A stretch of DNA of 64,000 bases, taken from NCBI GenBank assembly GCA_017307375.1, contig JAFKFH010000006.1, forward strand, positions 434,001 through 498,000. Direction: 5' to 3'. The DNA is from Alphaproteobacteria bacterium. Lineage in GTDB: Bacteria; Pseudomonadota; Alphaproteobacteria; Ferrovibrionales; Ferrovibrionaceae. This document shows positions 38,768 to 47,727 of this stretch, one piece after another; within the stretch, counting starts at the first letter, position 1, and every line of letters starts with the position of its first letter. A program made the translations under genes and the position numbers. Below the pieces are notes generated by a model, which saw only the letters and a list, made by a program, of their open reading frames with translations, was not told where the DNA came from and searched no databases.

Positions 38768-39291
38768 CAATCGCGCTCCCGGTGTACCCGGCAGGGATTT
38801 CCCCAAGCCACGCTCATCGGGGGGATGCTGCGCGTTACCACGGAACCTGCCCCGATTACCGATCCCGACCCAATGGTGACGCCAGGATTTATGATAGCGC
38901 CCATGCCGAGCCAGACGTCGTCTTCAATCACAATCTTCGCGGCCTCCGCTGGCTGTCGGCGCATCGGGAGAGTTCTGTCGGCGAAACCATGATTGACCCC
39001 ACAGATCAGCACCCCGCCGGCAATAAGGCAATTGTCGCCGATGGCGAGCCCTGCACGGGGCTCGTATATCTGGACGCCGGGACCGAACGAGACGTCGCTC
39101 CCGGTTGTCATCCAGCCCTGGTCGATCCGGATGGTCGTATTCGGGTAGATGATATTCCTGGCGCCGAGAGTGAGCGACCCGCTGGTCCCGACATAGAGCA
39201 CTGCCCCCGGCTCGATCACCGTCGTATCTGGGGCGCTGAAACTGCCTTGCACGTCGATCACCGCGGTCGCATGAACACCAAGCCTGATCAT
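38767..39291 (-). CDS. Left-handed beta-helix acyltransferase
   Basis: A 174-residue hexapeptide-repeat acyltransferase of the CatB/maltose O-acetyltransferase type. Repeats run through the whole length, with the catalytic-type loop ICGVNHGFADRTLPMRR and the late turn VWLGMGAIINPGVTIG. The fold is a trimeric beta helix that transfers an acetyl or other acyl group from acyl-CoA, commonly to sugar hydroxyls. It is flanked by overlapping genes on both sides (39288 upstream, 38767 downstream), so it is the middle gene of a three-gene operon. Confidence 0.9.
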   Translation of the reverse strand: MIRLGVHATAVIDVQGSFSAPDTTVIEPGAVLYVGTSGSLTLGARNIIYPNTTIRIDQGWMTTGSDVSFGPGVQIYEPRAGLAIGDNCLIAGGVLICGVNHGFADRTLPMRRQPAEAAKIVIEDDVWLGMGAIINPGVTIGSGSVIGAGSVVTRSIPPMSVAWGNPCRVHRERD

Positions 39292-41369
39292 CGCGCCGCT
39301 GCTTCGATCATCGCCATGAAAGCCTTCTCCATCGCACGGGCGAGGCCCGTTGCGTCACACAGCATGCCGTCTCGCATCGCACTTCTCTGTCCGATGCGTA
39401 CCTGATGGCGCAGGTCGACGTCCTCGGCCAGTGCGACAATCTTGGCGACGTAGTCACCCTTGTCCTCGGCGACCCAGCCAGGGCGATCCAGCGCATGCAA
39501 CATTGAGGCGGTCATCCGCGCCCCCATCCAATCGCCTTTGAGGGCGACGAGGGGCACGCCCATCCATAATGCGTCGAATGCGGTGGTGCCGCTGTTGAAA
39601 GGCAGCGTGTCGAGGGCGATGTCGACAGTGTCATATACCGACATATGCTCGGCCCATGACGCGACTGGACCCAGGAACCTTATTCGGTCACCCGAAATCC
39701 CCTTGAGTTCGAGCAGTCCGGCAATCCTGGCCTGTACTTCGGGATCCTGGGCGAAGCGATCCTTCAGGATCAGTACCGACGCGGGCAGAGCGAGCATGGC
39801 CTCGGCCCATACGGAGAGGGTCTCACGTCCAACCTTCTTGAGGTTGTTGAAGGATCCCAAACGAATGCGCCCGTCTTCGGCGGGGGTCCAGGCCGGGGCA
39901 GGTGCGGCCGCGGGGCCGCTGTAGGCGATCCACAGCCTTGGCAATCGCCATAGCTGCTCGCTGAAATGGCCGGCGAATTCGGGAGGCGTGATAATGTCGT
40001 CCCCGACGAAATAGTCCATCTCGGTCAGCCCCGAGGTGCCGTGGTAGCCGAGGTAGTGGCACTGTGCCGGCGCCGACCGGTGTGCGAATATTCCGAGCCG
40101 GCCGCCGCTCGTGTGCGAAGTCGTGTCGATCAGGACGTCGATTCGATCTTTCCTGATCTCATCCGACGCCTCGGCATCCGACTTGTCCCAAAGCGGATGC
40201 CAGTGATCGGCAAGGCGACAAAAGCGCCCGGCGATGTGATCGTGGCGCACGGAAATAGGGTATAGCGTCAGTCTGATCCGCTGGCGGTCCATGGCTGCCA
40301 GCAGCGGCTCGAGGAAGTAGGCAACGGCGTGCTGGCCGAATTCCGCGGAAACGACGCCGAGTTGCAGGCGGTCGCCCAAATGACTGACGATGGCAAATCG
40401 TCGGCTTCCCGCTTCCGCCCGCTCCGTGGCCGTCAGCCAGTGTCTTTCCCATTCGCATGCCAATGCGCGCTCGGCATCGGGCGTCACGGTGCGGGTTACA
40501 GACGCCGTGTAGAGAAACGAGGATCTGGCCCGGTTGCGCCATGGCTGCACGTGGAGGGATCGAGCGAAGCAGGCGAGCGCCCCTGTCGTCGTTGGCAGAG
40601 CATTTCCCAGATTCAGCCATGCAGCGGCTAGCCCGGGTTCCAGGCAAAGCGCAAGACGATAGAGCGTTGCAGCCTTTCCGGTTCTGCCGGCAGACTGCTC
40701 GACGCTGCCGGCATTGACGTAGTTTGCGGCAATGCCCGGCGCCGCGTGAATGGCCCGCCGATATGTTGTGCGGGCAGCTGGCAACCCCAGATCCGCTTCG
40801 ACGTTCCCTAAAGCAGCCAACGCCTCTGGACCCGCGGGCGAGAGCGCCAGTGTACGCCGATAGTCGTTTCGCGCAGCAGTCGCTTGACCTGCCAAATGAC
40901 GTGCACTTGCTACCCGAAAGTGCATTTCAGGGTTGTTCAAGGCCAGGGCAACGGCGCGGTTGCGACTGTCTTCCGCGGCGGCACCCTCTCCGATTTTCGC
41001 CAAGACTTCCGAAAGATTGAAATAGTTGTTCGCATCCTGCGGGCTCAAGGCCAGGGCTTGACGCAATCGATAGAGCGCCAGGCTGTAGTGGCCGAGCAGG
41101 TTCAGGGCGACACCATCATTGGCCAGCGCCGCCACGAAGTTGGGACGTTGCTGGAGCGCCAGATCAAAAAGCGTATTGGCGATCGCCGGCTGCCCCACTT
41201 GGATGGCGATCAGGCCGAGGCTACAGGCCGCATCCGGATGTCCGGGGACTGCCCCCAACGCTGCCCGATACAAAGCCTCTGCCTCGGCAAGTCGGCCCTG
41301 CTGGTGCAGAGCCGAGGCCCTGACCATTATTTGATCGATGGACAACACCGAGCTAGCGATAGACGTCAT
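39288..41369 (-). CDS. TPR-containing GT41 (SPINDLY/OGT-like) glycosyltransferase
   Basis: A 693-residue protein starting MTSIASSVLSIDQI; the frame could extend to 41420. The N-terminal half (about 15-290) is a run of TPR repeats such as GRLAEAEALYRAALGAVPGH. The C-terminal half is a GT41 domain with GIFAHRSAPAQCHYLGYHG, the acceptor/UDP site FGSFNNLKKVG and the family hallmark PFNSGTTAFDALWMGVP. GT41 enzymes O-glycosylate proteins recognised through the TPRs; in Caulobacter-type bacteria a TPR-GT of this kind glycosylates flagellin. It is the first gene of the operon and the likely source of a glycan the partners modify. Confidence 0.9.
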   Translation of the reverse strand: MTSIASSVLSIDQIMVRASALHQQGRLAEAEALYRAALGAVPGHPDAACSLGLIAIQVGQPAIANTLFDLALQQRPNFVAALANDGVALNLLGHYSLALYRLRQALALSPQDANNYFNLSEVLAKIGEGAAAEDSRNRAVALALNNPEMHFRVASARHLAGQATAARNDYRRTLALSPAGPEALAALGNVEADLGLPAARTTYRRAIHAAPGIAANYVNAGSVEQSAGRTGKAATLYRLALCLEPGLAAAWLNLGNALPTTTGALACFARSLHVQPWRNRARSSFLYTASVTRTVTPDAERALACEWERHWLTATERAEAGSRRFAIVSHLGDRLQLGVVSAEFGQHAVAYFLEPLLAAMDRQRIRLTLYPISVRHDHIAGRFCRLADHWHPLWDKSDAEASDEIRKDRIDVLIDTTSHTSGGRLGIFAHRSAPAQCHYLGYHGTSGLTEMDYFVGDDIITPPEFAGHFSEQLWRLPRLWIAYSGPAAAPAPAWTPAEDGRIRLGSFNNLKKVGRETLSVWAEAMLALPASVLILKDRFAQDPEVQARIAGLLELKGISGDRIRFLGPVASWAEHMSVYDTVDIALDTLPFNSGTTAFDALWMGVPLVALKGDWMGARMTASMLHALDRPGWVAEDKGDYVAKIVALAEDVDLRHQVRIGQRSAMRDGMLCDATGLARAMEKAFMAMIEAAAR

Positions 41370-41621
41370 CGACCGCGTTATAACAGAAGCCGAACTCGAT
41401 ACCAGTAGAGCCGGAATCACCGGCCGAATGGATGCCGCCGCCCGGAATCAGCTTGACGGCGAGAGCCTGCTTGAGTACAAGCCACCGACTTGCGGGCCCC
41501 GGGCGGAAACGCTGGGGCCGCAACTCGTTTGCCATACGGCGCGACTCGTAATGAACGAAGGCTCGTGACGATGGCGAACTTCTAAGACTGGCAAACGGTA
41601 GCGCGAACTGGACACCTCGGT

Positions 41622-42236
41622 ATGACCAAGCGACTTGAGTCGAAGTACAAGATCAATCGCCGCCTCGGCGAAAATCTGTGGGGCCGCTCGAAGAGCCCGA
41701 TCAACAAGCGGGAATACGGCCCCGGCCAGCACGGCCAGCGCCGTAAGAAGCCGACGGATTACGGCATCCAGCTGATGGCCAAGCAGCGGCTCAAGGGCTA
41801 CTACGGCAACATCACCGAGAAGCAGTTCAAGCGCGCCTATTTCGAGGCTTCGCGCCGCCGCGGCGACACGTCGGAGAACCTGATCGGTCTCCTCGAGCGT
41901 CGTCTGGACGCGGTCGTCTACCGCATGAAGTTCGTGCCGACCGTCTTCGCTGCCCGCCAGTTCGTCAACCATGGCCATGTCCTGGTGAACGGCAAGCGCG
42001 TCAACATCGCCTCCTACCTCGTCAAGGACGGCGACGTGATCGAGGTGCGGGATCGCGCCAAGCAGCTCACCGTCGTGCTCGAGGCCATCCAGTCGAACGA
42101 GCGTGATTTCCCCGACTACGTCGAAGTCGATGCCGCCAAGATGCGCGGCACCTTCAAGCGTGCCCCGGGTCTGGCCGACGTGCCGTACCCGGTCAAGATG
42201 GAACCGAACCTGGTCGTCGAGTTCTACTCGCGCTGA
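41622..42236 (+). CDS. rpsD: 30S ribosomal protein S4
   Basis: A 204-residue basic protein beginning [20 protein letters not shown], with [14 protein letters not shown], the S4 RNA-binding domain ([17 protein letters not shown] and [17 protein letters not shown]) and a C terminus ending [10 protein letters not shown]4 nucleates assembly of the 30S subunit and binds 16S rRNA. It is a single-gene transcript ended by a strong terminator, the normal situation in alphaproteobacteria where rpsD lies outside the alpha operon. Confidence 0.98.
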   Translation: MTKRLESKYKINRRLGENLWGRSKSPINKREYGPGQHGQRRKKPTDYGIQLMAKQRLKGYYGNITEKQFKRAYFEASRRRGDTSENLIGLLERRLDAVVYRMKFVPTVFAARQFVNHGHVLVNGKRVNIASYLVKDGDVIEVRDRAKQLTVVLEAIQSNERDFPDYVEVDAAKMRGTFKRAPGLADVPYPVKMEPNLVVEFYSR

Positions 42237-42265
42237 TCTCACGACCCGACTACCGGTCTTGCCAG

Positions 42266-42297
42266 AAACGGCCCGCCCTTCGGCGGGCCGTTTTCCG
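42266..42297 (+). terminator. Intrinsic terminator after rpsD
   Basis: A perfect 12-bp stem AAACGGCCCGCC / GGCGGGCCGTTT (42266-42277 and 42282-42293) with a CTTC loop, followed by a short T-rich tail, starts 29 bases after the rpsD stop. It is a textbook GC-rich intrinsic terminator. Confidence 0.92.
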
Positions 42298-42368
42298 TTT
42301 GGACGGCGCGAAGGCAACGGACTCCAAACCAGGGCCACTGCCCAAGCCGCAGGCGGCAAGGCTGTCGG

Positions 42369-42473
42369 TTAGGCGCCGCCGATCCGGCCGCGCCCGGCGA
42401 TTGCCGGCGCCATCGAGGCGCCGAAATCCGCAGCCCAGAAGGCTTTCAACGCGGCCGCAATCCGTCTGAGCAT
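42369..42473 (-). CDS. Candidate 34-residue small protein
   Basis: An ATG at 42473 is preceded, 5 bases away, by a strong GGGAGAG ribosome site and opens a 34-codon frame (MLRRIAAALKAFWAADFGAS onward). The N-terminal 20 residues are amphipathic with two Arg, one Lys and one Trp. The 278 bases between the rpsD terminator and the kinase gene are otherwise empty. The frame is short and the family is unknown; it could be a chance frame. Confidence 0.3.
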   Translation of the reverse strand: MLRRIAAALKAFWAADFGASMAPAIAGRGRIGGA

Positions 42474-42575
42474 GTGGCTCTCCCGATAGTACGGGCGCAG
42501 TTCAGCAAGTTCCGGGCCAGGAACGGCTGGGTCGGCAAGCCCGGCGGCTGCGGCTGAACGCCTGATGCGCGTGGT

Positions 42576-43103
42576 TCAGGCCAGGCGGAATCTTCCGCTT
42601 TCCAGCGCGGCGCCCACTGCCGCCAGGACGGCTTCGCGGTCGAGCCCGCCGACCGGCAGGACGTGGCGTTCGAGCGGGCCGAGATCGGCGAACTGGCGGT
42701 GCAGCGCGGCGATGACGTCAGGATCGGCCAGCGAGTCGCCGCCGCGGGCCCGGCAGCGTGCGATCGCGTCGTCGAGCCTCGGGCGCAGTACGATGTAGTG
42801 GAGTGTTGCCTGCATGCTGGCGAAGGCGTCGACGAACCAGGGACCGACGATTCCGTCGACGATCGTCAGGTAGCCGCCCCCCGCGTATGCCGCGGCGGCG
42901 GCGGCCAGTGCGCCCATCACCACCCCGTTCTGCGCATGCGCCGCCGGCAGCCAGGGCGCAATGGCGCCATGCCCGATGGCATGGAAGAAGTCGTCGGCAT
43001 GCAGATGCACTTTGGGCATGCCCGGCCGCCGGGCCAGCATCGCGGCCGTCGTCGTCTTGCCCGAGCCCGGCGGCCCGGTCAGCAGCAGGATCTCGCCGGT
43101 CAC
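42576..43103 (-). CDS. P-loop AAA-type ATPase/kinase (zeta-toxin-like fold)
   Basis: A 175-residue P-loop NTPase starting with GTG at 43103, overlapping the cytochrome stop by 4 bases (GTGA). Walker A is TGPPGSGKTTTAAML, close to the N terminus. A HADDFFHAIGHG segment with an acidic pair follows, and the C-terminal part contains DDAIARCRARGG, a lid-like Arg-rich helix. This resembles small-molecule kinases or zeta-toxin-like kinases. The substrate is unknown. The longer frame to 43394 would cross the cytochrome gene and is rejected. Confidence 0.75.
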   Translation of the reverse strand: MTGEILLLTGPPGSGKTTTAAMLARRPGMPKVHLHADDFFHAIGHGAIAPWLPAAHAQNGVVMGALAAAAAAYAGGGYLTIVDGIVGPWFVDAFASMQATLHYIVLRPRLDDAIARCRARGGDSLADPDVIAALHRQFADLGPLERHVLPVGGLDREAVLAAVGAALESGRFRLA

Positions 43104-43798
43104 TTCGCCCGGTACGGCTCGGGCACGAACAGGCGATAGTCGGTTCGCGCCGCCTGCTTGTGGCATTCCAGGCAATAGCCGATGCGCGAGGCCGTGGCCG
43201 AGCCGGTCTCGCCGCCGAGCTGCCCATCGCCGTCGATCATCGTGAAGCGCCAGTCGCCGCCCTGGGGGGCGAAACCCTTCTCCATCTTCTCCATGAAGAA
43301 CAGCGGGCCGACCGCGGCACGGCCATCGCGGGTCACGGTGAACGATGCCTTGGCGATGCGGCTGCCGACCGGGGCCGGACCGGCTTTTTCCCAATCGAGA
43401 TAGCTGGGCGCACCCGCCTGGTTCACCCAGGCGGCAAGAAACAGGTCGTGCTCGGAGCGATAGGCCTGGGTGGAGGCCTTGGGCCAGGTCGCGTAGCTTC
43501 GCGCCGCCGGCACGCCCGAGCGGGGATAGACCTCAGCCTGGACGGGAGCGACGCAGGCCTGGATTGCCGCCAACTCGGCCTGGCTGAGACGGGGCAGGCC
43601 CTCGGTGGTCGACGGCATCGCGGCGAGCCTGGGTACCCTGCAGTCGGTCGGGGTTTCGGCATAGGGCCGCAGCCCGAGGGCGATCAGCCGCGCCTCGAGC
43701 GCCGCTGGATCGGGCGGGGCGGGCTGGTCGTAGAGATTGTCGCTGCAGCCGGCCAGCAGCAGCGCCACCGACATGAGTGCCGTCACCCGTACCATCAC
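43100..43798 (-). CDS. Cytochrome P460-family lipoprotein
   Basis: A 232-residue exported lipoprotein (LLLAGC, Cys about residue 18). A haem-binding CLECH motif stands near the C terminus, preceded by MEKMEKGFAPQGGDWRF, typical of the cytochrome P460 family. Family members are c-type cytochromes of the periplasm; the best known oxidises hydroxylamine or nitric oxide through an unusual haem-lysine cross-link. The Lys needed for the link lies in the KGFAP segment. The pairing with a P-loop kinase through a 4-base overlap is unusual. Confidence 0.82.
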   Translation of the reverse strand: MMVRVTALMSVALLLAGCSDNLYDQPAPPDPAALEARLIALGLRPYAETPTDCRVPRLAAMPSTTEGLPRLSQAELAAIQACVAPVQAEVYPRSGVPAARSYATWPKASTQAYRSEHDLFLAAWVNQAGAPSYLDWEKAGPAPVGSRIAKASFTVTRDGRAAVGPLFFMEKMEKGFAPQGGDWRFTMIDGDGQLGGETGSATASRIGYCLECHKQAARTDYRLFVPEPYRAK

Positions 43799-43837
43799 CG
43801 TTCCCCGTTACGCTTCCAATCGCGGGCGGGATGCTAA

Positions 43838-43871
43838 CACAAAACGAAACCGGCCCGGTTTCCCGGGCCGG
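43838..43871 (-). terminator. Intrinsic terminator after grxD
   Basis: On the minus strand, a 9-bp stem CCGGCCCGG / CCGGGCCGG with a GAAA loop is followed by TTTCGTTTTG. It lies 26 bases past the grxD stop, between grxD and the start of the cytochrome gene, and so ends the bolA-grxD transcript. Confidence 0.9.
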
Positions 43872-43896
43872 CTCGACAGACGATGAAGCCTGGATA

Positions 43897-44238
43897 TCAG
43901 GCGGCCTGGGTGGTCGCGACGCCCTTGTCGGCCAGCAGCTGCTGCAGCTCGCCCGACTCGAACATCTCGCGCATGATGTCGCAGCCGCCGATGAATTCGC
44001 CCTTGACGTAGAGCTGAGGGATCGTCGGCCAGTTGGAGAATTCCTTGATGCCCTGGCGGATCGAGGGATCGGACAGCACGTCGATGCCCTTGAACTTGAC
44101 GCCGAGATAGGAAAGCACCTGCACGGAGGCGGCCGAGAAGCCGCATTGCGGGAACACCGGCGTGCCCTTCATGAACAGGACGACGTCGTTGTCGGTGACT
44201 TCCTGGCGGATGCGGTCGAAAACGGGATTGTCGGTCAT
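43897..44238 (-). CDS. grxD: Monothiol glutaredoxin, Grx4 type
   Basis: A 113-residue CGFS-type glutaredoxin: VFPQCGFSAASVQ contains the single active Cys, and VLFMKGTPVFP and WPTIPQLYVKGEFIGGCD are the family strands. Such proteins bind a [2Fe-2S] cluster together with glutathione and a BolA partner to deliver iron-sulfur clusters. It lies 24 bases after bolA in the same orientation, as it does in most alphaproteobacteria, so the partners are co-expressed. Confidence 0.95.
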   Translation of the reverse strand: MTDNPVFDRIRQEVTDNDVVLFMKGTPVFPQCGFSAASVQVLSYLGVKFKGIDVLSDPSIRQGIKEFSNWPTIPQLYVKGEFIGGCDIMREMFESGELQQLLADKGVATTQAA

Positions 44239-44262
44239 CGGTCTGGTCCTCGGGTTCTGGGG

Positions 44263-44499
44263 TTATTCCGCCGGCGCCTGGGTCTGCAAGGCCAGGGCGT
44301 GCAGCTGCCCGCCCATGCGGCCCTGCAGGGCGGCATAGACGATCTGATGCTGCTGCACCCGGCTCTTGCCCTTGAACGCCGCCGAGACCACCCGGGCGGC
44401 GTAATGGTCCCCGTCGCCGCGCAGGTCCTGGATTTCGACCAGCGCGTCGGGCAGGGCTTCCTTGATCATCCGTTCGATATCGGTGGCGCTCATCGCCAT
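44263..44499 (-). CDS. bolA: BolA-family protein
   Basis: A 78-residue BolA protein, MAMSATDIERMIKEALPDAL. The start at 44499 has a GGAGGA site at good spacing; 44493 is a less likely alternative. BolA proteins have a class II KH-like fold and use a conserved His to ligate a [2Fe-2S] cluster with Grx4. SRVQQHQIVYAALQG fits this family. It lies 20 bases after purL and before grxD, so it links purine synthesis and iron-sulfur delivery in one transcript. Confidence 0.92.
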   Translation of the reverse strand: MAMSATDIERMIKEALPDALVEIQDLRGDGDHYAARVVSAAFKGKSRVQQHQIVYAALQGRMGGQLHALALQTQAPAE

Positions 44500-44519
44500 C
44501 GCAAGTGGTCCTCCAGATC

Positions 44520-46718
44520 TCAGGCCGCCGCGGGGGCGGACATATAGCCGGGCAGCCAATCCTCATGGGCGCGGGCCAGCGTCGCCAGGGCAACGCTGAG
44601 CTGTCCGGTCACCGTCAGCTTGTCGCCGCCGACCTGGCCCAGCACCGCGGCGGGCACACCGGCCGCCGCGGCCGCAGCCAGGATAGCAGATTCATAGCGA
44701 CTCGCGACTGTTATGATATAGCGCGCCTGCTCCTCGCCGAAAAGCAGGGCGAAGGGGCTGGCATCGCCCTTCGGCAGGCCGACTTCGGCGCCGAGCTTGC
44801 CGGCCAGCGCCATTTCCGCCAGCGCGACGACCAGACCGCCATCGGCGACGTCATGGCAGGCGGTGACGTGGCCGTCGGCGATCAGCTTGCGGACGAGGTC
44901 GCCGGTCTGGCGCTCGATGGCCAGGTCGACCGGCGGTGGCGGGCCTTCCTCGCGGCCGCAGAGTTCGCGAAGGGCCAGCGACTGGCCGAGATGGCCGGTG
45001 GCTTCGCCCAGCACGACGATGCGATCGCCGGTGGCCTTGAAGGCGATCGTGGCCATCCTGGTCACGTCGTCCAGCACGCCGACACCGCCGATCGCCGGGG
45101 TCGGCAGGATGCCGGTGCCATTGGTCTCGTTGTAGAGCGAGACGTTGCCGGACACGACGGGGAAGTCGAGGGCGAGGCAGGCTTCGCGCATGCCTTCGAC
45201 GCAGCCGACGAACTGGCCCATGATCTCCGGCCGCTGCGGGTTGCCGAAATTCATGTTGTCGGTGATCGCCAGCGGCCGGGCACCGACCGCGGTCAGGTTG
45301 CGCCACGCCTCGGCCACCGCCTGGCGGCCGCCCTGGACCGGATCGGCCTTGCAGTAGCGGGGGGTGCAATCGGTGGTCATCGCAAGCGCCTTGCCGCCGG
45401 CATCGGGCACCCGCACGACGGCGGCATCGCCGCCGGGCCGCTGGGCGGTGTCGCCGCCGACCAGGTGGTCGTACTGCTCCCAGATCCAGCGGCGCGAGGC
45501 GATGTCGGGCGACCCCATCATCCGGACCAGTGCTTCGCCAAGGTCGACCGGCGCCGCGATATGGCCGCGGTCGAGCGGCGCCGGCGGCGGCGTGGGCACC
45601 CACGGCCGGTCGTATTCCGGCGAGGCCAGGGCCAGCGGGTCGATCGGCAGATCGCCGACGATCTCGCCGTGCATGCGCAACTGCATGCGGCCGGTATCGG
45701 TCAGGTGGCCGATGACGGCGAAATCGAGCTCCCACTTGCGGAAGATCGCCTCGGCCGCGGCCTCGCGGCCGGGCTTCAGCACCATCAGCATCCGCTCCTG
45801 GCTTTCCGACAGCATCAGCTCATAGGGCGTCATGCCGGTTTCGCGGGCGGGCACCTGGTCGAGGTCGAGGATGATGCCGACGCCGCCCTTCGAGGCCATC
45901 TCGAACGACGACGAGGTCAGGCCGGCCGCGCCCATGTCCTGGATCGCGACGATGTAGTCGGTCTGCATCAGCTCGAGGCAGGCCTCGATCAGCAGCTTCT
46001 CGGTGAACGGGTCGCCGACCTGCACGGTCGGGCGCTTCTCCTCGGCGTCGTCGGAGAATTCGGCCGAGGCCATGGTGGCACCGTGGATGCCGTCGCGCCC
46101 GGTCTTGGACCCGACATAGACGACCGGATTGCCGACGCCGGCGGCGGCCGAATAGAAGATCCGGTCGGCAGGCGCGATACCCACGGTCATCGCGTTGACC
46201 AGGATGTTGCCGTTATAGGCCGGGTGGAAATTGACCTCGCCGCCGACCGTCGGCACGCCGACGCAATTGCCGTAGCCGCCGATGCCGGCGACGACGCCGG
46301 CCACCAGATGCCGGGTCTTGGGGTGGTCGGGGCTGCCGAAGCGCAGGGCGTTCAGGTTTGCCACCGGCCGCGCGCCCATCGTGAAGACGTCGCGCAGGAT
46401 GCCGCCGACGCCGGTCGCCGCGCCCTGGTAGGGTTCGATGAACGACGGGTGGTTGTGGCTTTCCATCTTGAAGATGGCGGCAAGTCCGTCGCCGATGTCG
46501 ATGACGCCGGCATTCTCGCCCGGACCCTTGATCACCCAGGGGGCCTTGGTCGGCAGCTGCTTCAGCCACTTCTTCGACGACTTGTACGAGCAATGCTCGG
46601 ACCACATCACCGAGAAGATGCCGAGTTCGACCTGGTTCGGGTGCCGGCCCAGGATCTCGACGGCGTTGTCGTATTCGGCCTCGGTGAGGCCCATCAGGTC
46701 TGCGGGGCGCGCGCTCAC
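44520..46718 (-). CDS. purL: Phosphoribosylformylglycinamidine synthase, large subunit PurL
   Basis: A 732-residue small-type PurL starting with GTG at 46718 and overlapping the purQ stop by 4 bases. [15 protein letters not shown] and [17 protein letters not shown] are ATP and FGAR-site blocks, [16 protein letters not shown] and [12 protein letters not shown] follow, and the two PurM-like halves are complete. With PurQ and PurS it makes FGAM from FGAR, glutamine and ATP. A longer frame to 46904 runs into purQ and is rejected. The length (about 735 in relatives) is normal. Confidence 0.95.
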   Translation of the reverse strand: MSARPADLMGLTEAEYDNAVEILGRHPNQVELGIFSVMWSEHCSYKSSKKWLKQLPTKAPWVIKGPGENAGVIDIGDGLAAIFKMESHNHPSFIEPYQGAATGVGGILRDVFTMGARPVANLNALRFGSPDHPKTRHLVAGVVAGIGGYGNCVGVPTVGGEVNFHPAYNGNILVNAMTVGIAPADRIFYSAAAGVGNPVVYVGSKTGRDGIHGATMASAEFSDDAEEKRPTVQVGDPFTEKLLIEACLELMQTDYIVAIQDMGAAGLTSSSFEMASKGGVGIILDLDQVPARETGMTPYELMLSESQERMLMVLKPGREAAAEAIFRKWELDFAVIGHLTDTGRMQLRMHGEIVGDLPIDPLALASPEYDRPWVPTPPPAPLDRGHIAAPVDLGEALVRMMGSPDIASRRWIWEQYDHLVGGDTAQRPGGDAAVVRVPDAGGKALAMTTDCTPRYCKADPVQGGRQAVAEAWRNLTAVGARPLAITDNMNFGNPQRPEIMGQFVGCVEGMREACLALDFPVVSGNVSLYNETNGTGILPTPAIGGVGVLDDVTRMATIAFKATGDRIVVLGEATGHLGQSLALRELCGREEGPPPPVDLAIERQTGDLVRKLIADGHVTACHDVADGGLVVALAEMALAGKLGAEVGLPKGDASPFALLFGEEQARYIITVASRYESAILAAAAAAGVPAAVLGQVGGDKLTVTGQLSVALATLARAHEDWLPGYMSAPAAA

Positions 46719-47404
46719 GACAGGGCCTCGACGATCGAAGTGAACAGGCCGCGGCCGTCGGTTCCGCCCAGCTGCGGGTCGGTCGCGTCCTCGGGATGGG
46801 GCATCAGGCCGAGGACGTTGCGATCCTCGCTCAGGATGCCGGCGATGTTGCGGCGCGAGCCGTTCAGGTTGGTATCGTCGTCGACCCGGCCCTCGGCGTC
46901 GCAATAGCGGAAGGCCACGCGGTCTTCCTGCTCCAGCCGGTCGAGGGTGGCCTGGTCGGCGAAATAATTGCCGTCGTGATGGGCCACCGGCACCGACAGC
47001 ACCTGGCCGGCCTGATAGTGGCCGGTGAAGTCGGACGAGGCGTTCGCAACCTTAAGATGGACGTTGCGGCAGATGAACTTGAGGCCGGCATTGCGCATCA
47101 GCGCGCCGGGCAGCAAGCCCGCCTCGGTCGCCATCTGGAAACCGTTGCAGACCGCCAGGACGCGGCCGCCGCGGGCGGCATGGTCCTTGACCGCGCGCAT
47201 GATCGGCGATTGCGCGGCCATCGCGCCGGCGCGCAGATAGTCGCCGTAGGAGAAGCCGCCCGGCAGGACGACGAGATCGACGTCGGGCAGCGCGCTGTCG
47301 CGGTGCCAGACCAGCGTGGCGGCCTTGCCCGACGCGGCCTTCAGCGCCAGCGCCATGTCGCGCTCGCGGTTGATGCCGGGGAAGACGACGATGGCGGATT
47401 TCAT
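46715..47404 (-). CDS. purQ: FGAM synthase glutaminase subunit PurQ
   Basis: A 229-residue class I glutamine amidotransferase: [16 protein letters not shown], the nucleophile Cys in [15 protein letters not shown], and the catalytic His/Glu in [10 protein letters not shown]. It supplies ammonia to PurL. It sits between purS (6 bases upstream) and purL (4-base overlap), the standard three-subunit arrangement found in bacteria with the small PurL. The start [10 protein letters not shown] is the family start. Confidence 0.96.
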   Translation of the reverse strand: MKSAIVVFPGINRERDMALALKAASGKAATLVWHRDSALPDVDLVVLPGGFSYGDYLRAGAMAAQSPIMRAVKDHAARGGRVLAVCNGFQMATEAGLLPGALMRNAGLKFICRNVHLKVANASSDFTGHYQAGQVLSVPVAHHDGNYFADQATLDRLEQEDRVAFRYCDAEGRVDDDTNLNGSRRNIAGILSEDRNVLGLMPHPEDATDPQLGGTDGRGLFTSIVEALS

Positions 47405-47409
47405 CGCGT

Positions 47410-47652
47410 TCAGCCCACGAGTTCGATGGCGTAGTTCTCGATGACCGTGTTGGCCAGCAACTGGCGGCACATCGCCTCGACGCTTTCGCGGGCCTTGGCC
47501 GGGTCCTTCTCGGCCAGGTCGAGCTCGATGTACTTGCCCTGGCGGACGTCGTCGACGCCGGTGAAGCCCAGGCCTGACAGCGCATTGCCGATCGCCTTGC
47601 CCTGGGGATCGAGGACACCGTTCTTCAACGTGACGTGGACCTTGGCCTTCAC
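47410..47652 (-). CDS. purS: FGAM synthase subunit PurS
   Basis: An 80-residue Pur[21 protein letters not shown], then [20 protein letters not shown]. It bridges PurL and PurQ in the FGAM synthase complex and forms a small dimer of ferredoxin-like folds. It follows purC on the minus strand after a 73-base gap that contains the purC terminator, so purSQL may start from its own promoter or from read-through. Confidence 0.95.
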   Translation of the reverse strand: MKAKVHVTLKNGVLDPQGKAIGNALSGLGFTGVDDVRQGKYIELDLAEKDPAKARESVEAMCRQLLANTVIENYAIELVG

Positions 47653-47700
47653 GGCAGGAAACTCCTTGGGTAGCGTTCAGAGGTCGTCGGTTCGGGAACA

Positions 47701-47727
47701 GGAAAAGGGGGCGTCGAGCGCCCCCTT
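47701..47727 (-). terminator. Intrinsic terminator after purC
   Basis: The minus strand has an AAGGGGGCG / CGCCCCCTT stem with a 5-base loop followed by TTCC, overlapping the purC stop codon (TAA at 47726-47728). It would partly end the purC transcript before purS, giving an internal attenuation point within the purine cluster. Confidence 0.8.

Noticed and set aside
44505-46907. An 800-codon plus-strand frame opposite purL
   Set aside because: It mirrors purL on the other strand and has no recognisable domain.
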